Counted from the stretch's first letter, positions 33,365 through 42,652 are shown. The stretch: 64,000 bases of DNA from CAXBNB01 sp965267535 (GCA_965267535.1 OZ254082.1:1922001-1986000), one strand, 5' to 3'. Numbers and translations: made by a program. Notes: generated by a model from the letters alone, not told the origin.

Positions 33365-35851
33365 ATGATTAAACGATTGCCGTTATTATGCCTTGTGCTT
33401 TTGCTGGCTGCAGTTCCGACCAGTACATTGCCGGCACAGGCCCCAAAAAAATATAATGCTGCAGAAATACAACTTATGCTTCAAAAGCTAAATGTGCTCG
33501 GAACAGCACTGTATGTGGCAGCACATCCCGACGATGAAAACACCAGCCTGATCGCCTATTTGGCAAATGAAAAATTATACAATACAGCCTACCTGTCAGC
33601 TACGCGTGGCGATGGGGGACAAAATCTGATAGGGCCTGAAATACGCGAATTGCTGGGGCTTATACGCACTCAGGAGTTGTTGGCGGCACGTCGTACCGAT
33701 GGAGGGCAACAGTTTTTTTCCAGAGCCAATGACTTTGGCTACTCCAAAAATCCAGACGAAACATTTACCATTTGGGACAAGGAAGCCGTACTTGAAGATT
33801 TTGTACGTGTGTTCAGACAGTTTAAGCCCGATGTGGTTATTACACGATTTCCGGTAGACGGCCGGGGAGGTCACGGGCACCATACGGCTTCAGCCATATT
33901 GGCTGGAGAAGCTTTCGAAGCTTCGGCAGATCCGTCACGATTTCCGGCATCAGCCTCCAGGTATGGTGTATGGCAGCCCAGGCGTTTGCTGTTCAATACC
34001 CACCCGTATTTCTTTGGAGGGGTAGATAAAATGGATACCTTAAAATACATAGCCGAAGATCTTGGGCTATATAACCCATTGCTGGGAAAATCTTACCCTG
34101 AGATAGCTGCAGCAAGCCGGAGTATGCACAAAAGCCAGGGCTTTGGGGCCAGCGGTACACGAGGTTCCATGATGGAATACTTTGAGTTGATAGCAGGGGA
34201 CAAACCTACGGGACATCTCTTTGGTGGAGTGGATACTTCGTGGAAACGAGTGAAAGGAGGCCAGCAGGTAGCAGGGCATATTGAAAATGCGCTTTTGAAC
34301 TATGACCCGACAAATCCGGCTCTTATTGTAGACGATCTGGTAAAAGCGTATAAGGCACTAGATGCATTGCCCGACGAACATTGGCGTGGTATTAAACAAC
34401 GGGAAATCAGAGAGATAATTAAAGCATGTATGGGGCTGTATCTGGAGATTAAAGCAAATGATTATGCGTTTACACCGGGCGATTCTATTAGATTGAGTAT
34501 AGAAGCTATAAACAGATCGGCCAAAGATGTGCGTATAGCTTCTTTGGTTATTGATAAACTGGCCTCATTCCAGGTCAATCAACAACTGCAGAATAATCAA
34601 CCTTTTAATTCGGATAAACACTATGTATTGCCGACCGAACTACCGTACACTCAGCCCTACTGGCTCAACGAAGAGGGGAGCCTTGGCATGTATCGGGTAT
34701 CTGATGAGAAACTCATCGGTACGCCGGAGAATAAGCCGGCTCTTCGAGGTACATTTACAATAGACATAGACGGTCTGTCGCTGGATTATACCGTGCCTGT
34801 AGTTTATAAATATACCGACCCTGTAAAAGGAGAAGTATACAGACCGCTGGAAATTACTCCTCCGGTATTTGCCAACATAGCGGAGAAAGTATACGTGTTT
34901 GGATCAGAGGAAAGTAAGAAAATAGCCGTGACAGTGAAGGCTGGCAAGGCCGGAGTAGCGGGGAAGGTGAATCTGATATTACCGAAAGGCTGGCGTAGCT
35001 CACCTGCTTCGAGTGCATTCGATTTGCAGCTCAAAGAAGAAGAGCAGGTGTTTGAATTTGATGTATTGCCCCCGGCAGGACAAAGCGAAGGCTATGTAAA
35101 AGCCAGTGTAGAAGTAGATGGGCAGATCTATGATAAAGGGCTGGTGCGCATAACATACGATCATATACCAGTACAAACCCTCTTTGCTGATGCAAAAGCT
35201 AAAGTAGTAAAAATAGACTTGAAGCGTAAAGGCAATCGGGTGGGGTACATAACCGGCGCAGGAGATGATATACCGGCAAGCCTGGCGCAGATCGGGTACG
35301 AAGTGCATGAGCTTGACGATGAGGATATTGTTGATGAAAAATTACAACAGTACGATGCTGTGATAGTAGGCATCAGGGCCTACAATACCCGCGACCGTAT
35401 GAAATTTCATCAGGAAAAATTGATGGACTATGTAAAAAAGGGTGGTACGATGATTGTGCAATACAATACCAGCCATAGGCTGAAAACAACTGATCTGGGG
35501 CCATATCCGCTCAAGTTGTCGCGCGATAGAGTGACTGTAGAAGAAGCAGAAGTGAGGATTTTGAAACCGAAACACCCTGTAATGAACTACCCCAATAAGA
35601 TAACCTCTAAGGACTTTGAAGGGTGGGTACAGGAGCGTGGTTTGTATTTTCCAAACGAGTGGGACGATCGCTACGAAGCATTGCTTTCTTCCAACGACCC
35701 GGGGGAGACTGAAAAAAACGGAGGGCTACTGGTCGCTAAGTATGGGCAGGGGTATTATATCTACACAGGCTATTCCTGGTTTAGAGAGCTGCCGGCAGGA
35801 GTACCCGGAGCGTATCGTATTTTTACTAATATGATTTCGCTGGGCAATTGA
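33365..35851 (+). CDS. Exported PIG-L-type deacetylase with C-terminal amidotransferase-like domain
   Basis: 828 residues from ATG 33365, directly followed by a signal peptide (about 1-26); an earlier in-frame TTG at 33323 would break it. The PIG-L/LmbE domain (about 45-260) shows the zinc motif AHPDDE (53-58) and the second metal site HGHHTA (about 169-174). PIG-L enzymes remove acetyl groups from N-acetylglucosamine-type conjugates. A long beta-rich middle (about 380-600) is followed by a Rossmann-like domain (about 625-828; RVGYITGAGDDIP, AVIVGIRAYNT) resembling ThuA or glutamine-amidotransferase folds. Being exported, it should act on an extracellular sugar conjugate. A short membrane peptide and a symporter follow in the same direction. 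Confidence 0.85.
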   Translation: MIKRLPLLCLVLLLAAVPTSTLPAQAPKKYNAAEIQLMLQKLNVLGTALYVAAHPDDENTSLIAYLANEKLYNTAYLSATRGDGGQNLIGPEIRELLGLIRTQELLAARRTDGGQQFFSRANDFGYSKNPDETFTIWDKEAVLEDFVRVFRQFKPDVVITRFPVDGRGGHGHHTASAILAGEAFEASADPSRFPASASRYGVWQPRRLLFNTHPYFFGGVDKMDTLKYIAEDLGLYNPLLGKSYPEIAAASRSMHKSQGFGASGTRGSMMEYFELIAGDKPTGHLFGGVDTSWKRVKGGQQVAGHIENALLNYDPTNPALIVDDLVKAYKALDALPDEHWRGIKQREIREIIKACMGLYLEIKANDYAFTPGDSIRLSIEAINRSAKDVRIASLVIDKLASFQVNQQLQNNQPFNSDKHYVLPTELPYTQPYWLNEEGSLGMYRVSDEKLIGTPENKPALRGTFTIDIDGLSLDYTVPVVYKYTDPVKGEVYRPLEITPPVFANIAEKVYVFGSEESKKIAVTVKAGKAGVAGKVNLILPKGWRSSPASSAFDLQLKEEEQVFEFDVLPPAGQSEGYVKASVEVDGQIYDKGLVRITYDHIPVQTLFADAKAKVVKIDLKRKGNRVGYITGAGDDIPASLAQIGYEVHELDDEDIVDEKLQQYDAVIVGIRAYNTRDRMKFHQEKLMDYVKKGGTMIVQYNTSHRLKTTDLGPYPLKLSRDRVTVEEAEVRILKPKHPVMNYPNKITSKDFEGWVQERGLYFPNEWDDRYEALLSSNDPGETEKNGGLLVAKYGQGYYIYTGYSWFRELPAGVPGAYRIFTNMISLGN

Positions 35852-35893
35852 TAAAAACGGACAAACAACCTAACACTAAAATTAGATCGAATT

Positions 35894-36013
35894 ATGCATA
35901 CCGATGACAAGCCTCCTTTCTTTCGCTCGTGGAAACATCTCTACCTCGCCGTGTTTTTCAACCTTGTAGTGTTGATCATGTTGCTGTATTGGTTTAGCGT
36001 TTCATTCGGCTGA
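35894..36013 (+). CDS. 39-residue single-pass membrane peptide
   Basis: Starts ATG at 35894, stops TGA at 36011-36013. A short polar head (HTDDKPPFFRSWKHL) is followed by one hydrophobic segment of about 20 residues (residues about 17-36). It lies 42 bases after the deacetylase and 54 before the symporter, in the same direction. Short proteins of this kind often sit in front of sodium:solute symporters in Bacteroidota, so it may be a small auxiliary subunit. It is too short for certainty, but the codons and position look genuine. Confidence 0.6.
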   Translation: MHTDDKPPFFRSWKHLYLAVFFNLVVLIMLLYWFSVSFG

Positions 36014-36067
36014 TTATATCCTTTTTTATCCAACTATCACTTTCCTATTACTTAGCTATTTGACTGT

Positions 36068-37753
36068 ATGCATTCACTAGATTTTGTTGTTCTCTTCGGT
36101 ACTTTGGGTTTTATCGTTGGCTATGGGGTTTGGAAAACCCGTCATAGTAAAAACATAGAAGGTTATTTGCTGGGCGATAAGAGCATGCAATGGGGCACGA
36201 TAGGCCTTTCCGTCATGGCTACCCAGGCCAGTGCTATCACTTTTATCAGCACACCCGGACAGGGATATGAAAGCGGTATGGCATTCGTTCAAAACTACTT
36301 TGGACTTCCCATAGCTCTGATTATAGTTGCTTTTGTCTTTATTCCCCTGTACTACAAGCTCAATGTATACACAGCCTATGAGTTTTTAGAAAAACGTTTT
36401 GATCAGAAAACCCGGCTACTGGGGGCATTTTTGTTTTTGGTGCAGCGGGGGTTAGCTGCGGGTATTACGATATATGCACCGGCTATTATATTGTCCACCA
36501 TTTTAGGATGGGGTCTGGCCTGGACGATTTTACTCGTCGGGGTATTAGTAATCATATACACCGTTTCCGGAGGCACAAAGGCTGTAAGCCTTACGCAGAA
36601 ATATCAGATGGGGGTAATCCTGGCTGGTATGTTATTGGCATTTGGTTACATACTGTATTACCTCTCTCCATTTGTGTCTTTTACCGGAGCATTAGAGATA
36701 GCAGGAAAACTCGATAAACTCAATGCAGTGGATTTTAGTTTGAATTTTGAAACCCGCTACACGGTATGGTCCGGTATACTAGGAGGGTTGTTTTTGGCCT
36801 TGTCCTATTTCGGTACGGATCAGTCGCAGGTGCAGCGGTATCTGGGAGGCAAAAATACCACAGAGAGTAAAATGGGGTTGATGTTTAATGCCGTACTGAA
36901 GATTCCTATGCAGTTTATGATTTTGCTTACCGGTGCATTGCTGTATGTATTTTATATTTTTTATATGCCGCCGGTACATTTCAATTCTACTTCGCTTGAT
37001 TTGGTGAAAACATCCGGAAAAGAGAAGGAGTTGGCCCTGATACAATCCGAGCATGATGCGCTGGCCGATAGCAGAAAAAAAGCTGCAGTAGCGTACCATC
37101 AGGCTTTGGAAAACGGGGGAGATGCAGCTGCTGAGGGTGAGGAGCTCCTGTCTAATGCGAAAGCGCTCGATGAGAAACGCACAGAAGTAAAAGCGCTGAT
37201 ATCCAGTGTAGATCCCGCTGTAAAAACAAAAGACTCAGACTATGTGTTCCTTACTTTTATATTAAACTATCTACCTCACGGCATTATAGGCCTGTTGATA
37301 GCGGTGATTTTTTCAGCAGCCATGTCATCTACCTCTTCTGAAATCAATGCGCTGGCATCTACCACGGTTGTCGATTTTTATAAAAATGTAATTAACCGCA
37401 AAGGCTCTGACCAAACGTACCTGGTGGCTTCCAAGTGGCTCACTGTGATTTGGGGTAGTCTGGCGATTGCATTTGCCTTTATGGCGCACATGTCCGAAAA
37501 CCTGATAGAGATGGTCAACATTCTGGGCTCTATTTTTTATGGCAATATTTTGGGTATTTTTCTGGTGGCCTTCTTTGTAAAACAGGTACAGGGCAATGCT
37601 ATCTTTTATGCGGCCATTATTTCTCAATGCATCATTTTTGTACTCTTTTTTACCACTCCCATAGGTTACTTATGGTACAATGTGATAGGTTGTGTGGGTA
37701 CTATACTCCTGAGTGTGGTCTTGCAAATGTTGGATAAAAGTAAGACTGCATAA
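36068..37753 (+). CDS. Sodium:solute symporter (SSS family)
   Basis: 561 residues with about 13 membrane segments. GYLLGDKSMQWGTIGLSVMA is the typical entry of the SSS fold, and GIIGLLIAVIFSAAMSSTSS carries the conserved Ser/Thr-rich segment of the sodium site. A charged, probably helical loop (about residues 314-392) lies between two membrane segments and is longer than in the simplest family members. It is the last gene of a likely operon with the exported deacetylase and the small membrane peptide, so it may import the product of that enzyme. The substrate is unknown. Confidence 0.9.
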   Translation: MHSLDFVVLFGTLGFIVGYGVWKTRHSKNIEGYLLGDKSMQWGTIGLSVMATQASAITFISTPGQGYESGMAFVQNYFGLPIALIIVAFVFIPLYYKLNVYTAYEFLEKRFDQKTRLLGAFLFLVQRGLAAGITIYAPAIILSTILGWGLAWTILLVGVLVIIYTVSGGTKAVSLTQKYQMGVILAGMLLAFGYILYYLSPFVSFTGALEIAGKLDKLNAVDFSLNFETRYTVWSGILGGLFLALSYFGTDQSQVQRYLGGKNTTESKMGLMFNAVLKIPMQFMILLTGALLYVFYIFYMPPVHFNSTSLDLVKTSGKEKELALIQSEHDALADSRKKAAVAYHQALENGGDAAAEGEELLSNAKALDEKRTEVKALISSVDPAVKTKDSDYVFLTFILNYLPHGIIGLLIAVIFSAAMSSTSSEINALASTTVVDFYKNVINRKGSDQTYLVASKWLTVIWGSLAIAFAFMAHMSENLIEMVNILGSIFYGNILGIFLVAFFVKQVQGNAIFYAAIISQCIIFVLFFTTPIGYLWYNVIGCVGTILLSVVLQMLDKSKTA

Positions 37754-37781
37754 AAAAAAGAGACTGCCCTGAGGCAGCCTC
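37752..37781 (-). terminator. Intrinsic terminator of the DUF2911 gene
   Basis: Arms at 37773-37781 and 37760-37768 (minus strand GAGGCTGCC / GGCAGTCTC, one mismatch), followed on the minus strand by eight T residues. The A-run overlaps the symporter stop codon. It may also stop the symporter transcript, less efficiently. Confidence 0.8.
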
Positions 37782-37807
37782 CATTCTATGAGAAAGTAAA
37801 TAAAGAT

Positions 37808-38683
37808 TTATAACGAATCTATCAAATCCTGATTACGCTTGATATAGCCAAAATCGCCGGAAGGAAAATTTCTGGCCAGTTCCATGGATTTTTTAGCGGT
37901 TTCTTTAGCCGCTTTTTTCTCTCCTAATTTGGCTAGAATTTTAGCTTTGGTATGTACGTGCCAAAACTGCTGACTGTTGTTTCCTTCTGCCAGGTACATG
38001 TCCATCCATTTCAATGCCTGATTCAGATCTTTGCCTGCGCTTAGGTAGTAGTTGGCTGCTGTTACATAGTTGTTTACATTTACTTTTGTGCCTTTTGCTA
38101 TGGCTTCCATCACCTGCTTGTCGAAAGAAACGGTAACGGGAATTTTAACAGATGTGTTTTCCCAGGCAAGCTGGATGTTAGCCGATTTACTGTCTTCTGT
38201 AAGGTCTGTTATGTTGTAGGTAAGCATCGATACCGTCTCAGTAAGTTTTCCAGGCTTTACTTTCACGGTAGCGGCTGCCTTAGCAGCATCGTAAGCAACC
38301 AGATTGCCACCCATTGATATATCAGTATAAAATACCACAGACCATTCGTTTGCTCCGGGAGTAGCTAGCAGAAGGTATTTTCCTGCTTTTAGCGATTGGT
38401 CGCCTACAGTTACATCATCGCTAAACGATACCGTAGTACCGGCATTGGCCCCAGCGCGCCACATCGTGCCAAAAGGTACCAGAAAGTCGTCTCCGGAACC
38501 GAATATTTTTCTGCCTTTCGTTTGAGGACGATAGTAGTCAATTTGGATGGTAGTAAGTCCCACTTTAGTGGAAGTAGAACCTTCAGGGCTAGGTGCAGGA
38601 ATGTCGATTTGTGCCATGGCTATCATGCTGGCCAGCATAAGAGCAAGCGACAAGGTGAGTTTTACAAGTTTTGGTTTTTTCAT
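37808..38683 (-). CDS. DUF2911 secreted protein
   Basis: 291 residues, signal peptide at about 1-24 (cut after AMA). The DUF2911 domain covers about 30-180, recognised from the segments IDYYRPQTKGRKIFG, VPFGTMWRAGAN and KAGKYLLLATPGANEWSVVF. The last about 100 residues look like TPR-type helices (NYYLSAGKDLNQALKWMDMY). The family is widespread in Bacteroidota and its function is not known. Transcription is monocistronic, ending at a good terminator against the symporter gene. Confidence 0.88.
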   Translation of the reverse strand: MKKPKLVKLTLSLALMLASMIAMAQIDIPAPSPEGSTSTKVGLTTIQIDYYRPQTKGRKIFGSGDDFLVPFGTMWRAGANAGTTVSFSDDVTVGDQSLKAGKYLLLATPGANEWSVVFYTDISMGGNLVAYDAAKAAATVKVKPGKLTETVSMLTYNITDLTEDSKSANIQLAWENTSVKIPVTVSFDKQVMEAIAKGTKVNVNNYVTAANYYLSAGKDLNQALKWMDMYLAEGNNSQQFWHVHTKAKILAKLGEKKAAKETAKKSMELARNFPSGDFGYIKRNQDLIDSL

Positions 38684-39065
38684 TTGATAAAAAAGTTTGG
38701 TTTATTAATTACGCAAAGGATATACGTCAACGCGTAGCGCTGGTTAGATAATAATGCTGATTTTAATTTATTTTTTGCTTTACACTTACAGGTTCGGTCT
38801 ATAGGTTACAGAAAAGGCATAAATAGGCTTTGCTTAGAAACACTTTCATTAGCACATTCAGACCAAGGAGAGCAATTTCAAAATAGGTCTTTCTTATTTG
38901 ATGCAAACCTTTTAAGCCAAATGTAGGGAGCTTGTGTAGCTGCTGCCGCACTAGCAAGACACATAAAAACAGTCTTTACTCTACCCCAAAAGATGAAAAG
39001 GAAGGTGACAAATTTTATTCTTTGTAGAAAGAGCCCTATTTTAGAGTAATCATTAACCACGCCTT
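38684..39065. other. 382-base divergent intergenic region
   Basis: Separates the minus-strand DUF2911 gene from the plus-strand universal stress gene. Each side has a near-consensus -7 with three instead of two bases between TA and TTTG: TATCCTTTG on the minus strand at 38722-38714 and TATTCTTTG on the plus strand at 39016-39024. A 60-codon minus-strand frame at 38878-39060 was not accepted as a gene. No other structure seen. Confidence 0.45.
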
Positions 39066-39893
39066 ATGGATCATATACTTTGCCCTGTAGATTTTTCTGA
39101 AACCTCGTTGAATGCACTTGAGTATGCTGTGTCGATAGCCAAAAAGCACAAAGCAGATCTTTCGCTGCTCTATGTGTTTACCGAAGAGTATTACAATGAG
39201 CACCTTTCAGAAGGAGTGAAAGATTATGAAGAATATGAGGAGGAGTTTAAAGCAAAACTTCGCGTGATTAGCGATGAAATAAAGACCAATGCATTTGATC
39301 CCAAACCCTTTGTAATTTCCGGCAATTTTTTGAGTTCGGTTCAGCAGTTTGTGACTACCAATAAGGTAGATATGGTAGTGACCGGTACTAAAGGCGCCAG
39401 CGATTTGTTTGATAAAATGGCCGGTAGCAATACCATCAAAATGCTCGATCACCTGACTATACCGATTTTGGCCGTGCCTAAAAAGGCAACCTTTAGCGGA
39501 CTGAAAAAAGTAGTATATGCTACCAGCTACAAGGAAGAAGACAAAATAGCGATAAGAGAGCTAGTGGATTTTACAGCCCCCTTTCAGTCAGCCATTACGA
39601 TCCTGCACCTCTCGCGGCGCGACAATATCATAGAAGAAGCCCTGCTGTCCAATTTCAAAGAGGAATTGGAGGGTTTTGTCGATTGCAGTAAGATTTCGTT
39701 TGTAAAAACCACTTATACAGAGAGGCTGGCGCTGAGTATTGATAGTTATATGATGGAGGAACAAAGCAATGTACTGGCAGTATTGATGGAAAAGCGAAAC
39801 CTTATAGACAGGCTCTTTCACAAAAGTGTAACCAAAGAGCTGACATATCTTATGGATTTTCCTCTGCTGGTGTACAAAAATGACAAGTACTAG
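39066..39893 (+). CDS. Universal stress protein, tandem domains
   Basis: 275 residues made of two Usp domains (about 1-138 and 139-275). The first starts ILCPVDFSETSLNALEYA and has the ATP-type stretch VVTGTKGASDLFDKMAGSNT before a typical IPILAVP end. The second is more divergent and lacks the glycine-rich loop, so only the first half is likely to bind nucleotide. Such proteins are cytoplasmic and respond to stress or energy limitation. It converges on the MscS-like gene. Confidence 0.9.
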   Translation: MDHILCPVDFSETSLNALEYAVSIAKKHKADLSLLYVFTEEYYNEHLSEGVKDYEEYEEEFKAKLRVISDEIKTNAFDPKPFVISGNFLSSVQQFVTTNKVDMVVTGTKGASDLFDKMAGSNTIKMLDHLTIPILAVPKKATFSGLKKVVYATSYKEEDKIAIRELVDFTAPFQSAITILHLSRRDNIIEEALLSNFKEELEGFVDCSKISFVKTTYTERLALSIDSYMMEEQSNVLAVLMEKRNLIDRLFHKSVTKELTYLMDFPLLVYKNDKY

Positions 39894-39922
39894 CCCGAAG
39901 TACCTGTCACTTATGATATGTT

Positions 39923-40447
39923 TTACACTCCGGGTGTCTTGTTGTTTTCTTTGCTTTCTATCAGTACGATAGGTTTTTGAATGGCTAAGTTATTAGGGTA
40001 GGATACCAGATGTCCTTCATCATCCTCCAGTTTTACTGAAAATAGCGACAAGTCTCTGACTATGCCCGTGACAGAATTTTCGCCATCGATTATTTTCACT
40101 TTGCCTCCTATACGGTAGGGGTAGTAAAAAAACAAAATAACAGAGGAGGTTACATTGCTCAGGATAGACCACTGAGCAAACAAACCTATACCCAGTATAG
40201 TGAAAAATGTAGTGAGGTAAACAAACAGTTTTTCGAATGTAAAGTCCCAGATAATGGCTACCACTACTGCAAAAATCAGGGTAATGATGAAATTGATAAT
40301 CTTAGTGGTAAGTACAGCCCTGTCGTGCTGGATTTTATTACGTTCGGCATACCGCTTGTTGAAGCGTGAAATGATAAAGCGAGTAAGAAAATAGATTACT
40401 ACTACTCCGGCAGTAAATACTATTTGATGCATGTATTTTTCAATCAT
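39923..40447 (-). CDS. Small MscS-type mechanosensitive channel
   Basis: 174 residues: about three membrane segments (about 8-25, 50-70, 75-95), then the MscS beta domain (about 100-165; YYPYRIGGKVKIIDGENSVTG begins it). It is short compared with E. coli MscS (286), lacking most of the C-terminal vestibule, as in many small bacterial homologues. The pore helix region GIGLFAQWSILSNVTSSVIL is present. It sits convergent to the Usp gene and divergent from the Gfo/Idh/MocA gene. Confidence 0.82.
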   Translation of the reverse strand: MIEKYMHQIVFTAGVVVIYFLTRFIISRFNKRYAERNKIQHDRAVLTTKIINFIITLIFAVVVAIIWDFTFEKLFVYLTTFFTILGIGLFAQWSILSNVTSSVILFFYYPYRIGGKVKIIDGENSVTGIVRDLSLFSVKLEDDEGHLVSYPNNLAIQKPIVLIESKENNKTPGV

Positions 40448-40492
40448 TGGTCTAAAAAAGTATGGAAAAACAATAAACTACACCTGATAAGA

Positions 40493-40557
40493 ATGTTCAT
40501 CGATTTCTGACATGAAATGATCTTGTGTCAGTTCTTATGTTCGTCGGTCCATATTTG
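40493..40557 (+). promoter_or_regulatory. Repeats and -7-like element before the Gfo/Idh/MocA gene
   Basis: Direct repeats ATGTTCATCG (40493-40502) and ATGTTCGTCG (40537-40546) lie 44 bases apart, with a perfect inverted pair CTGACA/TGTCAG (40507-40512, 40526-40531) between them. A CATATTTG at 40550-40557 is one base from the -7 consensus. Possible operator; no binding protein is identified. Confidence 0.3.
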
Positions 40558-40609
40558 CCAAATATATCATACTGACTTATCTTTCAAAGGTTTTTTAAAA
40601 GAATTAATT

Positions 40610-41623
40610 ATGGGTAAAAAAGTACGATTTGGTATCATTGGGTTTGGAAGTATTGCAGGTCATCATTTAAAGGCGATCAACGCTCTGGACAATGCGGAGG
40701 TAGTGGCGGTATCAGCCAGAAACCCCGAAAAGATAAAAAGCAACCCTGCACTGGAGGGCACTGCTATCTATGCTACCGAAGACCAGCTTATCGAAGATCC
40801 GGCTGTAGATGCTGTGTCGATTTGTACACCGTCGGGTATGCATCTCGAGCCCGCACAAAAAGCAGCTGTTGCCGGCAAACATATATTGGTAGAAAAACCA
40901 CTCGAAATAAGTCAGGAACGTTCTTTGCAGCTCATTCAGGCAGCTCAACAAGCGGGCGTTAAACTGGCCTGCATATTTCAAAACCGCTATGCAGAAGACT
41001 ATTCTAAGCTGAAACAGGCGGTGAAACAAAACGAACTCGGCAAGCTGGTATTGGGCAATGCTTACATCAAGTGGTTTCGGGACGCTTCGTACTACCACTC
41101 ATCCGATTGGAAGGGAGTGCTGGATGCTGATGGAGGAGCTGCACTGATCAATCAGTCCATACATACCATCGACTTGTTATTGGATGTGATGGGGCCTGTT
41201 CGGTCTGTCAGGGCTAAGGTGACCACTCGTACACACGCTATAGAGGGAGAAGACCTGGGAGTGGCCATACTGGAATTTGCCAGTGGAGCATTGGGTACAG
41301 TAGAAGGTAGTACAGCCATCTATGCTGGTTTTCCGGAGCGATTGGAGGTGCATGGGCAGAATGGGAGTATGATTCTGGAGAAAGGCAGGCTTGTTCACGA
41401 CCTGAATGGTCCCATAGAAGTGGCCGATGACGTAAGTTCGGGGGCAGCTGATCCCATGGCTATAGATTTTCAATTGCATCAGCGGCAGATAGGAGAGTTT
41501 GTCGGCAATATACTCGAAGGCACTGAACCTACCGTGAACGGGCCGGAATCTATAAAGGCAGTACAATTGATCAATGCCATTTATCAGGCTTCACGAGAAG
41601 ACAGGGTTGTATACCTTGACTAA
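40610..41623 (+). CDS. Gfo/Idh/MocA family oxidoreductase
   Basis: 337 residues from ATG 40610, which gives the standard N-terminal Rossmann segment (RFGIIGFGSIAGHHLKAI); an in-frame upstream start would add 31 unsupported residues. The EKP motif (LVEKPLEI) that carries the catalytic-site Lys is at about 96-99. Family members oxidise or reduce sugars and sugar derivatives with NAD(P). Its place beside the AraC regulator and deoxysugar genes suggests a sugar dehydrogenase of that pathway, possibly the first oxidation, but this is inference. Its stop lies 2 bases from that of the converging AraC gene. Confidence 0.9.
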   Translation: MGKKVRFGIIGFGSIAGHHLKAINALDNAEVVAVSARNPEKIKSNPALEGTAIYATEDQLIEDPAVDAVSICTPSGMHLEPAQKAAVAGKHILVEKPLEISQERSLQLIQAAQQAGVKLACIFQNRYAEDYSKLKQAVKQNELGKLVLGNAYIKWFRDASYYHSSDWKGVLDADGGAALINQSIHTIDLLLDVMGPVRSVRAKVTTRTHAIEGEDLGVAILEFASGALGTVEGSTAIYAGFPERLEVHGQNGSMILEKGRLVHDLNGPIEVADDVSSGAADPMAIDFQLHQRQIGEFVGNILEGTEPTVNGPESIKAVQLINAIYQASREDRVVYLD

Positions 41624-41625
41624 GC

Positions 41626-42492
41626 CTATTGCCTTTTAAAGAGCTGCTTGTACTCTTTTGGCGACACATTATGAATTTTTTTAAACTGCTTGTTGAAATT
41701 GGAAATATTGTTGAAACCGGAATCGAAACAGGTAGAAGCAATAGACATATCATCTTCCAACAATAGTTTACAGGCGTATCCTACCCGGATCTTGTTTACA
41801 TATTGAGAAAAGGTAGTACCATACACCTGCTTAAAATACCTGCTAAAGGAAGAAGCATTCATGTTGGCTATTTCGGCAGCAGCAGGCAAGCTTACCTGAT
41901 GCCTGAAGTTGTTCATGATGTAGTCATGCACCTGTTGAAGTCGTCCCTCTTTTGGTTGGTTTATTATTTCTACATATCCTTTGTTGGTCAGGGTTTTAAA
42001 GTCCTTGTTTTGCCCCAGCTCATTCATTATTTCTAATATCCCCATTAGCTGGTGAAACTGATCCAATTGAGGGAGCCGGGCTATTTTGGCTAGGGTTTCG
42101 TTCACATTCTGAAAAGCCAGACCCTGTTTGGATTTTTCTATCAGAGACCTTACGTGAGAGTATTCCGGCAGAGACAGAATGTCGCTTCTTGAAAAAACAT
42201 TTCCCAGGTGTATGGCTATTACTTCGGCCGGACGGGAGGGGGGGCTACTCTCAATGAGAGGAAAATCATCCTGCCACATGTGAGGAAGATTCTGTCCGAT
42301 CACTATAATTTCACCGGGTTGATATTTTTCGATGTTGTCGCCAACAAAGCGCGTCCCCGTGCTATTGACTATGCCTACTATTTCGATCTGTTCGTGGTAA
42401 TGCCATATTTTCACAAGCTCTTTGTTGTAGTAGGCCGTTACCGACACAGATTGGTTGTGGGCAACACTTCGATCTAAAAATTCAGGATTCAT
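41626..42492 (-). CDS. AraC-family transcriptional regulator with cupin sensor domain
   Basis: 288 residues. An N-terminal cupin-like half (about 15-110; ELVKIWHYHEQIEIVGI, PGEIIVIGQNLPHMW) probably binds a sugar. The C-terminal half (about 185-285) is the double helix-turn-helix of AraC/XylS (ANMNASSFSRYFKQVYGTTF and FDSGFNNISNFNKQFKKI). The gene diverges from the short-chain dehydrogenase gene, so it probably activates that operon in response to a pathway sugar. It ends 2 bases from the converging Gfo/Idh/MocA gene. Confidence 0.92.
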   Translation of the reverse strand: MNPEFLDRSVAHNQSVSVTAYYNKELVKIWHYHEQIEIVGIVNSTGTRFVGDNIEKYQPGEIIVIGQNLPHMWQDDFPLIESSPPSRPAEVIAIHLGNVFSRSDILSLPEYSHVRSLIEKSKQGLAFQNVNETLAKIARLPQLDQFHQLMGILEIMNELGQNKDFKTLTNKGYVEIINQPKEGRLQQVHDYIMNNFRHQVSLPAAAEIANMNASSFSRYFKQVYGTTFSQYVNKIRVGYACKLLLEDDMSIASTCFDSGFNNISNFNKQFKKIHNVSPKEYKQLFKRQ

Positions 42493-42595
42493 TTATATAA
42501 AAAAATTGCATTTATTTCACTATAAATAGATGTCATGCAAAAAAAGAATACAAATATGTCAAAAAAAATGTGGAAACTCGAATGTATAAGAATCA

Positions 42596-42613
42596 ATATT
42601 GCAATTATATTGC
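42596..42613 (+). promoter_or_regulatory. Paired ATATTGC repeats between the AraC and dehydrogenase genes
   Basis: ATATTGC at 42596-42602 and again at 42607-42613, 11 bases apart, i.e. on one face of the helix. They could be AraC-type half sites or overlap the -7 region; the sequence does not decide. Confidence 0.25.
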
Positions 42614-42652
42614 TGGGATAAAAACCAGTAAGCTATTCAAAATAGAAAGTAA

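Noticed and set aside
38878..39060. A 60-codon minus-strand frame between the DUF2911 and Usp genes
   Set aside because: It occupies the expected promoter region of the Usp gene, has no recognisable pattern, and no promoter of its own was seen.
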